In this document: positions 28,386 through 36,041 of the stretch, in pieces | Layout: every line of letters starts with the position of its first letter | Position numbering within the stretch: the stretch's first letter is position 1 | Source of the DNA: Cryobacterium lactosi | Lineage (GTDB): Bacteria; Actinomycetota; Actinomycetes; Actinomycetales; Microbacteriaceae | Reading direction: 5' to 3' | NCBI RefSeq assembly: GCF_004403945.1 | Contig: NZ_SOHM01000031.1 | Span: 398,532-462,531, forward strand | Length of the DNA: 64,000 nucleotides | Notes under the pieces: generated by a model | The model's input: the letters and a program-made list of their open reading frames with translations, nothing else | Told to the model about the DNA's origin: nothing | Database searches by the model: none | Position numbers and translations under genes: made by a program

Positions 28386-29317
28386 GCCTGCCCGACCTGC
28401 CCCACGCGCAGAGCGCAGCTCCCGGCTGGCTGCCGTGCAGCGATCGCTCGCTTGAGCGGGGCGATCCCCTCCTGGGCACGGCCGGTTACGGCGAACGGTG
28501 GTTCCTCGTCGAGATCGACGGGGCCTGGGGCGCGCACGCCTTCCTGCAGTCACCGCTGGACCCCGCGCTTGCCCGGGCCCTGGTCACCCGAATCGAATCC
28601 GCCGGCATCCGCCCGCTCGCCATCCGCCGCACCGGCCGCACCTCGCTACAGCGCCGCGCCCAGGCCGAGTGGCGTTGGGCGGCCGTGGACGCCAGGGTCG
28701 GCCATGAGAGAGTGCACTGGGGAGTGGTGTCCGACCCCGCCGAGCTGATGCGGGTGCCGCTGGACGGGTCGAGCGGCACACCGTCGACCGAGCCGCTCAT
28801 CTGCGTGTGCACGCACGCCAGGCACGACCAGTGCTGCGCCGTGAAAGGGCGCCCGGTGGTCACCGCCCTTGCCGAGGTCTACCCGGCCGCCACCTGGGAG
28901 TGCTCGCACCTCGGTGGAGACAGGTTCGCGGCCACCATGATCCTGTTCCCGCACGGGCTGTACTACGGCCGGGTGAACGGTGCCGAGGCCCCCGGCCTGG
29001 TCGACGCCTACCTCCACGGCCGCATCGAACCGCGCTTGTTCCGCGGCCGAAGTTCACTGCCCAACGTGGTGCAGGCGGCGGCCGCGTTCGCCCGCGCCAA
29101 TCGGGGCGACAACCGCATCGACGCATTCGAATACGAGTCCTGGACGGAGTCAGGGGGAGTGCACACCGTGAGCTTCAGGCACCCCGGAGAACACGCCGGA
29201 GAACACCTCGTGGTGAGGCTCGGCGAGACCCGGTCGGAGCCGCTTCTCAGCACCTGCGCAGCCGGCTCCGCCCAGCCGGTTCGGGAGTTCGAACTGCGCT
29301 CGATAGCTTCCCGGTGA
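28382..29317 (+). CDS. Sucrase/ferredoxin-like family protein
   Basis: 311 residues from the GTG at 28382, overlapping the cupin stop by 4 bp. The Cys pattern CVCTHARHDQCCAVKGRP and WECSHLGGDRFAATMILFPHG matches the sucrase ferredoxin-like family, a thioredoxin-fold domain that can hold a 2Fe-2S cluster. Such proteins are thought to be electron carriers or redox enzymes. The position, coupled to an iron/2-oxoglutarate dioxygenase, suggests a linked redox role; this is inference. Confidence 0.87.
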   Translation: MSLPDLPHAQSAAPGWLPCSDRSLERGDPLLGTAGYGERWFLVEIDGAWGAHAFLQSPLDPALARALVTRIESAGIRPLAIRRTGRTSLQRRAQAEWRWAAVDARVGHERVHWGVVSDPAELMRVPLDGSSGTPSTEPLICVCTHARHDQCCAVKGRPVVTALAEVYPAATWECSHLGGDRFAATMILFPHGLYYGRVNGAEAPGLVDAYLHGRIEPRLFRGRSSLPNVVQAAAAFARANRGDNRIDAFEYESWTESGGVHTVSFRHPGEHAGEHLVVRLGETRSEPLLSTCAAGSAQPVREFELRSIASR

Positions 29318-29341
29318 GACCCCCCAACTGGAGGTGAATAC

Positions 29342-29355
29342 GGGACCAAGGTCCC
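29342..29355. promoter_or_regulatory. DosR/DevR-like palindrome upstream of pflB
   Basis: GGGACCAAGGTCCC is a perfect palindrome, extended by C/G on either side. It shares GGGAC, the central AA and GTCCC with the mycobacterial DosR consensus core GGGACTWWAGTCCC. It lies 160 bp before pflB and just behind the sucrase ferredoxin gene. Without a T-run it is not a standard terminator. Confidence 0.45.
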
Positions 29356-29453
29356 GGTTGGCGGACTCGCTCGAAGGGTAGTGTTCAGAACAGAGGGCGA
29401 ACCACCGGCACCGTGGCATTAGCTGGTACCTCGTGGTCCTGCTCTCGTGGCCC

Positions 29454-29477
29454 GACTGGTGGGTGAAACACCCAGTC
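29454..29477 (+). promoter_or_regulatory. Hairpin in the pflB leader
   Basis: GACT-GGT-GGGTG-AAA-CACCC-AGTC forms a 4+5 bp stem with a 3-nt bulge and AAA loop, ending about 20 nt before the AAGGAGAG ribosome site of pflB. It may be a leader mRNA structure. I cannot match it to a known riboswitch class. Confidence 0.35.
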
Positions 29478-29515
29478 AGCGGGAAAGCCTCGATCCTACA
29501 AGGAGAGCACACCAT

Positions 29516-31783
29516 ATGACCGTCACAGATGGCATCAGAAGCGACCAGCACGGTCTCGCAGAAACCGGCCCGGCCGAATTCGTCAGCGGCCCGTGGCAGG
29601 ACTCGATCAACCTGCGCGACTTCATCCAGCGCAACTACACGCCGTACCTCGGCGACGCCAGCTTCCTCGCCGGCGCCACCGAGCGCACCACCGGAATCTG
29701 GGCAAAACTGTCCGCGATGTTCCCGGTCGAGCGCGAAAAGGGCGTCTACGACATCGACGCGACCACCCCGTCGTCCATCACCGCGCACAAGCCCGGCTAC
29801 ATCGACAAGGACAACGAGGTCATCGTCGGCCTCCAGACCGACGCGCCGCTCAAGCGCGCGATCATGCCCTTCGGCGGCTGGCGCATGGTCGCCACCTCGC
29901 TCGAGACCTACGGCTACCCCGTGTCGCCCGAGCTCGAGACGATCTTCACCGACTACCGCAAGACCCACAACACCGCGGTCTTCGACGTCTACCCTCCCGG
30001 CGTGCGCCGTGCGCGCAGCAGCCACCTGATCACGGGCCTGCCGGATGCCTACGGCCGCGGCCGCATCATCGGCGACTACCGTCGTGTTGCCCTCTACGGC
30101 ATCGACGCCCTGATCGCCGGCAAGAAGAACGACCGCGCCGAGCTGGACATGGAGCCCTCGACCGAGGACATCATCCGTGCCCGCGAGGAAAACTCGGAGC
30201 AGATCCGGGCCCTCAAGGAACTCGCCCAGATGGCCGCCAGCTACGGCTCGGACATCTCCAAGCCCGCCACCACCGCCAAGGAAGCCGTTCAGTGGCTGTA
30301 CTTCGCGTACCTCGGTGCGGTCAAGGAGCAGAACGGTGCGGCAATGTCGTTCGGCCGTAACGCGGCCTTCCTCGACGCTTACATCGAGCGCGACCTCGCC
30401 GCAGGCACCCTGAACGAAGAGGGCGCCCAGGAGCTCATCGACGACCTCGTCATCAAGCTGCGCATCGTCCGCTTCCTCCGCACCCCGGAGTACGACGAGA
30501 TCTTCGCCGGAGACCCCACCTGGGTCACCGAATCGCTCGCCGGCATCGGTGAAGACGGTCGCCCGCTCGTCACCAAGACCGCGTTCCGCTTCCTGCAGAC
30601 CCTGTACAACGTGGGCCCCGCACCCGAGCCGAACCTGACCGTGCTGTGGAGCGACAAGCTCCCCGAGGGCTTCAAGCGCTTCTGCGCCCAGGTCTCGATC
30701 GACACCTCGGCCATCCAGTACGAGTCCGACGAACTGATCCGCAACGAAATGGGTGACGACGCCGCAATCGCATGTTGCGTCTCCCCGATGCGGGTCGGCA
30801 AGCAGATGCAGTTCTTCGGAGCCCGCGTCAACGCCGTCAAGGCGCTGCTGTACTCGATCAACGGCGGCAAAGACGAGGTATCCGGCAAGCAGATCGCGCC
30901 GGCCACCGCCCCGAACACCGACGAGATCCTCGACTACGAGACCGTCTTCCCGGCCTACCTCGAGACCCTCGAGTGGCTCGCCGAGACCTACGTCACCGCG
31001 CTGAACTGCATCCACTACATGCACGACAAGTACGCGTACGAGCGCCTCGAGATGGCACTGCACGACAAGGAAATCATCCGCACCCTGGCCTGCGGCATCG
31101 CCGGCCTGAGCGTGGTTGCCGACTCGCTGTCCGCCATCAAGTACGCCACGGTCCGTCCGGTCCGCGACGAGACCGGCCTGGTCGTCGACTACACCGTCGA
31201 AGGCGAATTCCCCACCTTCGGCAACGACGACGACCGCGTCGACGTCATTGCGGTGGACGTCATGGAACGCTTCATGACCATGATCCGCAAGCACCCGACC
31301 TACCGGGACGCCATCCACACCCAGTCGATTCTGACGATCACGTCCAACGTGGTCTACGGCAAGGCCACCGGCAACACGCCCGATGGTCGCCGCAAGGGTG
31401 AGCCGTTCGCACCGGGTGCCAACCCGATGAACGGCCGCGACACGCACGGCATGCTCGCGTCGGCGCTCAGCGTCGCCAAGCTTCCGTACAGTGAAGCGCA
31501 GGACGGCATCTCGCTGACCAACACCGTCGTTCCGAGCGGCCTCGGCCACACCAAGGACGAGCAGATCACCAGCCTGGTCGGCCTGCTCGACGCCTTCACG
31601 TCGGCCACCGGTTACCACCTGAACGTCAACGTGCTCAACAAAGAGACGCTCGAAGACGCGATGCTGCACCCGGAGAACTACCCGCAGCTGACCATCCGTG
31701 TTTCCGGCTATGCCGTGAACTTCGTTCGCCTCACCCGCGAGCAGCAGATGGATGTCATCAGCCGCACGTTCCACTCGCACTAA
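29516..31783 (+). CDS. pflB: Formate C-acetyltransferase (pyruvate formate-lyase)
   Basis: 755 residues from the ATG at 29516, with AAGGAGAG upstream. The catalytic cysteine pair is at 420-421 (AIACCVSPM), and the glycyl radical is Gly731 in RVSGYAVNF, positions nearly identical to the E. coli enzyme (418/419, 734). It cleaves pyruvate plus CoA to acetyl-CoA and formate without oxygen. The activase gene follows after 46 bp, so the two form an operon. Anaerobic or microaerobic induction is expected. An obligately aerobic lifestyle would make its presence unusual. Confidence 0.97.
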   Translation: MTVTDGIRSDQHGLAETGPAEFVSGPWQDSINLRDFIQRNYTPYLGDASFLAGATERTTGIWAKLSAMFPVEREKGVYDIDATTPSSITAHKPGYIDKDNEVIVGLQTDAPLKRAIMPFGGWRMVATSLETYGYPVSPELETIFTDYRKTHNTAVFDVYPPGVRRARSSHLITGLPDAYGRGRIIGDYRRVALYGIDALIAGKKNDRAELDMEPSTEDIIRAREENSEQIRALKELAQMAASYGSDISKPATTAKEAVQWLYFAYLGAVKEQNGAAMSFGRNAAFLDAYIERDLAAGTLNEEGAQELIDDLVIKLRIVRFLRTPEYDEIFAGDPTWVTESLAGIGEDGRPLVTKTAFRFLQTLYNVGPAPEPNLTVLWSDKLPEGFKRFCAQVSIDTSAIQYESDELIRNEMGDDAAIACCVSPMRVGKQMQFFGARVNAVKALLYSINGGKDEVSGKQIAPATAPNTDEILDYETVFPAYLETLEWLAETYVTALNCIHYMHDKYAYERLEMALHDKEIIRTLACGIAGLSVVADSLSAIKYATVRPVRDETGLVVDYTVEGEFPTFGNDDDRVDVIAVDVMERFMTMIRKHPTYRDAIHTQSILTITSNVVYGKATGNTPDGRRKGEPFAPGANPMNGRDTHGMLASALSVAKLPYSEAQDGISLTNTVVPSGLGHTKDEQITSLVGLLDAFTSATGYHLNVNVLNKETLEDAMLHPENYPQLTIRVSGYAVNFVRLTREQQMDVISRTFHSH

Positions 31784-31829
31784 AGAACACCCTTAACAGA
31801 TGACCGGCAACGCTAGGTAGGACGAGACC

Positions 31830-32723
31830 ATGACCGCGATCAACCTCGGCTTCCCTAGCGTTGCCTGTCCTGTTGTAGAACTTTCCGGAGAGCACGTCGA
31901 CTTGTCGGCGCCCGTCTCCGACGACGTCAGCGCCCTCAACGACGCCGACCGCAAGGCCGAGCTGCACACCCTCGAGATGAAGGCGATCCGAGAGGGCACC
32001 GTCGCCAGTGTGCACTCCTGGGAGCTGGTGACCGCCGTCGACGGCCCCGGCACCCGCATGACCCTGTTCCTCTCCGGCTGCCTCTTGCGCTGCCAGTACT
32101 GCCACAACCCCGACACGTGGAAGATGCGCGACGGCCTCGTCACTCCCATCGAGGAACTCGTCGCCCGGATGACCCGATACCTGGGCGTCTTCAAGGCCAC
32201 CAACGGTGGCCTCACCATCTCCGGCGGCGAACCGCTGATGCAGCCCGCCTTCGTCAAGCGGATGTTCAAGGAGGCCCACGCCCTGGGCGTGCACACCACC
32301 CTGGATACCTCCGGCTACCTCGGCAAGAGCGCCTCTGACGAGATGCTCGACAACATCGACCTCGTGCTGCTCGACGTGAAGTCGGGCCTGCCCGAGACCT
32401 ACAAGAAGGTCACCGGCCGCGAACTCGCGCCCACCATCGCGTTCGGCGACCGTCTCGCCGAGCGCAATATCCCGGTCTGGGTGCGCTTCGTGCTGGTGCC
32501 CGGGCTCACAGACGCCGTCGACAACGTCGAAGCCGTTGTCGACATCGTGAAGAGCTGGCCCAACGTCCAGCGCGTCGAAGTGCTGCCCTTCCACCAGATG
32601 GGCGAGGACAAGTGGGACCGTCTGAGCATCCCCTACCCCCTCCACGGCGTGCACCCGCCCGAGAACGAACTGCTGAACCGGGTGCGCGGCCAGTTCGAGG
32701 CGCGCGGTCTCACCGTCTTCTAA
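31830..32723 (+). CDS. pflA: Pyruvate formate-lyase activating enzyme (radical SAM)
   Basis: 297 residues. The radical-SAM cluster cysteines are 84, 88 and 91 (SGCLLRCQYCHNPD), followed by GGLTISGGEPLMQ and LLDVKSG. It uses reduced 4Fe-4S and S-adenosylmethionine to put the glycyl radical on PflB. Compared with E. coli PflA (cluster Cys at about 29) it has an N-terminal extension of about 55 residues with its own cysteine at 13. An internal ATG at 31977 would give the standard length. Confidence 0.95.
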   Translation: MTAINLGFPSVACPVVELSGEHVDLSAPVSDDVSALNDADRKAELHTLEMKAIREGTVASVHSWELVTAVDGPGTRMTLFLSGCLLRCQYCHNPDTWKMRDGLVTPIEELVARMTRYLGVFKATNGGLTISGGEPLMQPAFVKRMFKEAHALGVHTTLDTSGYLGKSASDEMLDNIDLVLLDVKSGLPETYKKVTGRELAPTIAFGDRLAERNIPVWVRFVLVPGLTDAVDNVEAVVDIVKSWPNVQRVEVLPFHQMGEDKWDRLSIPYPLHGVHPPENELLNRVRGQFEARGLTVF

Positions 32724-32746
32724 AAATCAGACACACCGACCGATAC

Positions 32747-32786
32747 CGGCCTTACGCATATAAATGTGTAAGGCTGTTTTCGCTTT
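32747..32786 (+). terminator. Rho-independent terminator after pflA
   Basis: An 11-bp stem starting GCCTTACGCAT and ending ATGTGTAAGGC (one G-U pair) with a 6-nt loop at 32747-32774, followed by TGTTTTCGCTTT. This closes the pflB-pflA operon. Confidence 0.88.
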
Positions 32787-32818
32787 GACCAGCACTTTTG
32801 CCTACGCGAAACCGCGGC

Positions 32819-32836
32819 CAGGGACTTTGTACCCTG
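32819..32836. promoter_or_regulatory. DosR/DevR-like box upstream of the 32900 gene
   Basis: CAGGGACTTTGTACCCTG: GGGACTTT-GTACCC matches the DosR core GGGACTWWAGTCCC at 11 of 14 positions and is bounded by CAGGG/CCCTG arms. It lies 63 bp before the GTG start, upstream of a possible -10 TATCTT at about 32869. Confidence 0.45.
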
Positions 32837-32899
32837 ACTGGGAAAACCGGACGCTGCCAGACTGTGAGTATCTTCAGAATCACAACGAAAGGCAACACC

Positions 32900-33385
32900 G
32901 TGTCAACAGCAACAGTTCCGGCCACCACCCTGGGCGACACCAAGGTCAAGGTCCTCAAGCTCATCGGTTGGGCCGGAATTCTCGGCGCCGTCGTCATGAT
33001 CATCGGCGGAGGCGTGGTCTGGGGCGTCGTCTCCTCGCAGCTCGCTGCCGAGAAGATCACCGTCGCCGAGGATGCGTCCTTCCTCGCCGGTGCCCCGGTC
33101 GTCGGACCGTTCTCCGCGTACGCGCAGGCCGACATCATCAACCACCACGCCCTCGCCATGGCCGGAGACAAGACCTACGCCGAGCTCGACAAGGAAGACC
33201 CGCTGCGCGCGACGGTCATGAACGCGTCGTTCCTGCGTACCTCGCTCTTCACCTCGGTCGTCTCCTTCGGTGTCTCGGCCTTCGCCATCGGCATGGGCGT
33301 GCTGTCCGGCCTGTTCGGCTGGGCCATCCTGACCCTCGCTCCGGCCTGGCCCAAGAAGACCACCGCCACGGGCGTCCGCGCGTAG
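32900..33385 (+). CDS. Two-TM membrane protein (family often mis-annotated as LigA ring-opening dioxygenase)
   Basis: 161 residues from the GTG at 32900 with GAAAGG upstream. Two hydrophobic helices (about 21-45 and 115-142) flank an extracytoplasmic loop rich in Ala/Asp/His (ADIINHHALAMAGDKTYAEL). It has no dioxygenase metal site, so the common LigA label is not supported. It is flanked by two terminators and is its own transcription unit. The DosR-like box upstream suggests redox or hypoxia control. Confidence 0.75.
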   Translation: MSTATVPATTLGDTKVKVLKLIGWAGILGAVVMIIGGGVVWGVVSSQLAAEKITVAEDASFLAGAPVVGPFSAYAQADIINHHALAMAGDKTYAELDKEDPLRATVMNASFLRTSLFTSVVSFGVSAFAIGMGVLSGLFGWAILTLAPAWPKKTTATGVRA

Positions 33386-33399
33386 TCGTCACCCCTCAG

Positions 33400-33438
33400 A
33401 ACGACCCGGCAGCCAGCTGCCGGGTCGTTCTTTCGTTT
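33400..33438 (+). terminator. Strong rho-independent terminator after the 32900 gene
   Basis: A perfect 13-bp stem AACGACCCGGCAG/CTGCCGGGTCGTT with a CCAG loop (33400-33429), followed by CTTTCGTTT. Confidence 0.93.
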
Positions 33439-33544
33439 CCGGGCGGTTACAAAACGGGCCGCACGTAGCCGGGGGCACGACGCTGGCCCTAGTGTGAGCC
33501 CGGGGCCGGAAAAAACTCACGGCGCCCACCTACATGGGGGACAG

Positions 33545-35266
33545 ATGAGCGCGCACCTTTCGTCACGCATCCGACGTGCAATAGCGGGACTCGCGCTCGT
33601 GGCGCTGCTGGCCGGAAGCGCCGCGGCAGTGCCGGCAGAGCGTGCGGCGGCGGCACCCGTGGCATCCGTGCTGAGCGCCGCCACGGCACCGACGCCGGCC
33701 GGATGGTTGCACACCTCCGGCGGCAGCATCGTCACCGCCTCCGGTGCTCCTTACGTGGTCAAGGGCGTGTCCTGGTTCGGCCTGGAGACCTCGAACTGCG
33801 CCCCGCACGGCCTCTGGACCATTTCGCTGGCCGCCGGCCTGGCGCAGATCAAGTCGATGGGCTTCACCACAGTACGAGTGCCGTTCTCCAACGAGTGCCT
33901 GGCCGCCGCCTCGACGAGCTCGATCAACTACGCGGTCAACCCCGACCTGGCCGGCAAGACGCCGCAACAGGTGCTCGACGTCCTGATCAGCAAGGCCGCC
34001 GCCGCCGGGCTGAATGTCATCCTGGACCGGCACCGCCCGGATTCCGGCTCGCAGTCCGAACTCTGGTACACCGCCCAGTACAGCGAGGCGCGCTGGATCG
34101 CCGACTGGACCGCGCTGGCGACCCGGTACCTCAACGACCCCACCGTGATCGGCTTCGACCTGCACAACGAGCCGCACGGGCCGGCCTGCTGGGGCTGCGG
34201 TAACGCCGCCACCGACTGGCAGGCGGCCGCCACCCGCGGCGGTAACGCCGTGCTGGCCGTCAACCCGAAACTCCTGATCCTGGTCGAGGGCATCGAGAAC
34301 CAGGCCTCGGGCTCGTCCACCTGGTGGGGCGGCGGATTGAGTGGCGTCGCGGCCAAGCCCGTGACCCTCAAGGTGGCCAACCAGGTCGTGTATTCACCGC
34401 ACGACTACCCCGCGTCGGTCTACCCGCAGACCTGGTTCGGCGCGGCTGACTACCCGGCGAACCTCACCGGCGTGTGGGACGCCAACTGGGGCTACATCAG
34501 CAAGCGGGGCATCGCGCCGGTGCTGGTGGGCGAGTTCGGCAGCAAGCTCGAGACGACCTCGGACGCCCAGTGGATGAACTCCCTGGTGGGCTATCTGTCG
34601 GCCAACCAGATCAGTTTCGCCTACTGGTCGTTCAATCCCAACAGCGGCGACACCGGCGGCATCATCGCCGACGACTGGGTCACGCCGCAGACGGCCAAGC
34701 TCGCCGTGCTGGCACCGCTGCTGTCCGGGGGTGTGACGCCGACGCCGACGCCGGTGCCGACGCCGACTGCGACGCCCAAGCCGACCGCGACGCCCACGCC
34801 CACTGTGACGCCCAAGCCGACGGCCACGCCGACGCCGACTGTGACGCCCAAGCCGACCGCGACGCCGACGCCGACGGCGACGCCGAAGCCGACTGTGACG
34901 CCGAAGCCGACCGCAACGCCCAAGCCGACCGCAACGCCGACGCCGACCGCGACTCCGGTGCCGGCCGCCGGCGCGACGGTCGCCTGGAAGCTGCAGAGCT
35001 CCTGGAGCGCGGGCTACGTCGCCGACATCGTGGTCACCGGCACCACAGGGGTGACTGGCTGGACCGTGACCTGGCCGGATTCGACGGCGACCGGGATCGT
35101 GAACGCCTGGGGGATGACCTGCACGCTCAAGGCCAAGGTCTCGATCACCTGTACCGGCGCCGACTGGGCCGGCCGGGTGGCCTCAGGCCAGACCGTGCGC
35201 GTCGGGCTTCAGGTGGCGGCCAGCGCTGCCCCGGCGTCACCGAAGCTGACGGTCACGACCAGGTAA
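33545..35266 (+). CDS. Secreted GH5 endoglucanase-type glycosidase with Thr-Pro linker and CBM2
   Basis: 573 residues from the ATG at 33545. A signal peptide (hydrophobic core AIAGLALVALLAGSAAA) is followed by the GH5 barrel at about 50-390, with acid/base Glu209 (DLHNEPHG) and nucleophile Glu330 (LVGEFGS). A Thr/Pro/Lys linker of about 78 residues follows. The C-terminal domain (WKLQSSWSAGYVADIVVTG...GWTVTW) is a family-2 cellulose-binding module. It should cut beta-1,4-glucan outside the cell. The catalytic region EAxW/HNEPHGPACWGCGN looks like the GH5 cellulases common in soil actinobacteria. Confidence 0.93.
   Translation: MSAHLSSRIRRAIAGLALVALLAGSAAAVPAERAAAAPVASVLSAATAPTPAGWLHTSGGSIVTASGAPYVVKGVSWFGLETSNCAPHGLWTISLAAGLAQIKSMGFTTVRVPFSNECLAAASTSSINYAVNPDLAGKTPQQVLDVLISKAAAAGLNVILDRHRPDSGSQSELWYTAQYSEARWIADWTALATRYLNDPTVIGFDLHNEPHGPACWGCGNAATDWQAAATRGGNAVLAVNPKLLILVEGIENQASGSSTWWGGGLSGVAAKPVTLKVANQVVYSPHDYPASVYPQTWFGAADYPANLTGVWDANWGYISKRGIAPVLVGEFGSKLETTSDAQWMNSLVGYLSANQISFAYWSFNPNSGDTGGIIADDWVTPQTAKLAVLAPLLSGGVTPTPTPVPTPTATPKPTATPTPTVTPKPTATPTPTVTPKPTATPTPTATPKPTVTPKPTATPKPTATPTPTATPVPAAGATVAWKLQSSWSAGYVADIVVTGTTGVTGWTVTWPDSTATGIVNAWGMTCTLKAKVSITCTGADWAGRVASGQTVRVGLQVAASAAPASPKLTVTTR
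34733..34965 (+). repeat. Thr-Pro linker tandem repeats in the GH5 gene
   Basis: Short units of ACGCCGACGCC and ACGCCCAAGCCGACC type encode alternating TP/KP dipeptides for about 78 codons. It links catalytic and cellulose-binding domains and is not a CRISPR array, since there are no unique spacers. Confidence 0.9.
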
Positions 35267-35293
35267 CCGTGTCGAGGTCGCGTTTGGAGGTCG

Positions 35294-35839
35294 CTAGTAC
35301 TCGGTCGCGGCTTCGGCGTCTTCGCCCCAGCTCGCGATGCGCGGCGGCATGGGGTACTCGTGGGTGCCGCTGGCGGCCAGCACCTCGACACTCACAACAC
35401 GGGGAGCGGTCGTGCCGGCCTGGCTCACGAACCAGCCGCCGACCAGCACCACATCGCTCACCGTGGACGCCACTCCGACTCCGGTGACGGTGAACGCCCC
35501 GTAGGCCGGGTCGGTGAAGTTCACCGAGACGAGGTCGCCGTGCGCTACGACGGGGGCAGTACCGCCCGCGCCGGGCGCGGCGTCGTCGTCGGGCTCGAGC
35601 TGCTGCAGGGCTTGCAGGGACTTGTGCGGCTTGAGATTCTGCTCGATGGACCGGCCGCCGATGGTGAGGGTCTTCACCGACGCTGAGATGAACGCGGCGC
35701 CGTCGATCGTGAAGGCCCCGTACCGCTTGGTCAGGAACATGGCTGAGATGGGCGTTCCGGATTCCACGGTGGCGATCGCATCCGTGAGCGCCTTGACGTT
35801 GCGCCTGCTGGGCACATTGGGCATAACCGGTCCGGCCAT
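35294..35839 (-). CDS. Conserved protein of unknown function
   Basis: 181 residues from the ATG at 35839, which has a strong GGAGG site five bases upstream; the open frame beyond it is not supported. The protein is rich in beta-prone segments with two similar blocks (KRYGAFTIDGAAFISASVKTL and DPAYGAFTVTGVGVASTVSDV), suggesting an internal duplication. No signal peptide or membrane helix is visible. It converges on the GH5 gene and is divergent from the PBP gene. Confidence 0.65.
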   Translation of the reverse strand: MAGPVMPNVPSRRNVKALTDAIATVESGTPISAMFLTKRYGAFTIDGAAFISASVKTLTIGGRSIEQNLKPHKSLQALQQLEPDDDAAPGAGGTAPVVAHGDLVSVNFTDPAYGAFTVTGVGVASTVSDVVLVGGWFVSQAGTTAPRVVSVEVLAASGTHEYPMPPRIASWGEDAEAATEY

Positions 35840-36041
35840 TTTTCCTCCAGAGAACGTGACACGCAACTCTAACGCCGCGGGCAGGCGCGCTGCTCGAACC
35901 GGCCCGTCCGCGAGACGGCGCACTGCCCCTGTTCGAGGGTCTCGGCAAGCCCCTAGCGGAGCCGACTTCGGCGGCATTGAGTGGGTTACCACCGGTGCGA
36001 TCCGGCGTACCGGCATGTGTGGAGGGGTGGGCATTCCAGCG

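Noticed and set aside
29150..31780. Long open frame on the minus strand opposite pflB
   Set aside because: It is the mirror of a highly codon-biased gene; its product is low-complexity with no family pattern, while the plus strand has PflB catalytic motifs.
32900..33385. Aromatic ring-opening dioxygenase (LigA) function
   Set aside because: The protein is a two-helix membrane protein without metal-binding or dioxygenase motifs; the label is a carried-over annotation.
34733..34965. Possible CRISPR or noncoding repeat array
   Set aside because: Units are short codon-phased TP/KP repeats inside the GH5-CBM2 frame with no unique spacers.
35930..35960. Partial match to the GGTCTCGACAAGCTCGACC-type repeat upstream of the PBP gene
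   Set aside because: Only about 13 bp resemble the core (GGTCTCGGCAAGC), too short to separate from chance.
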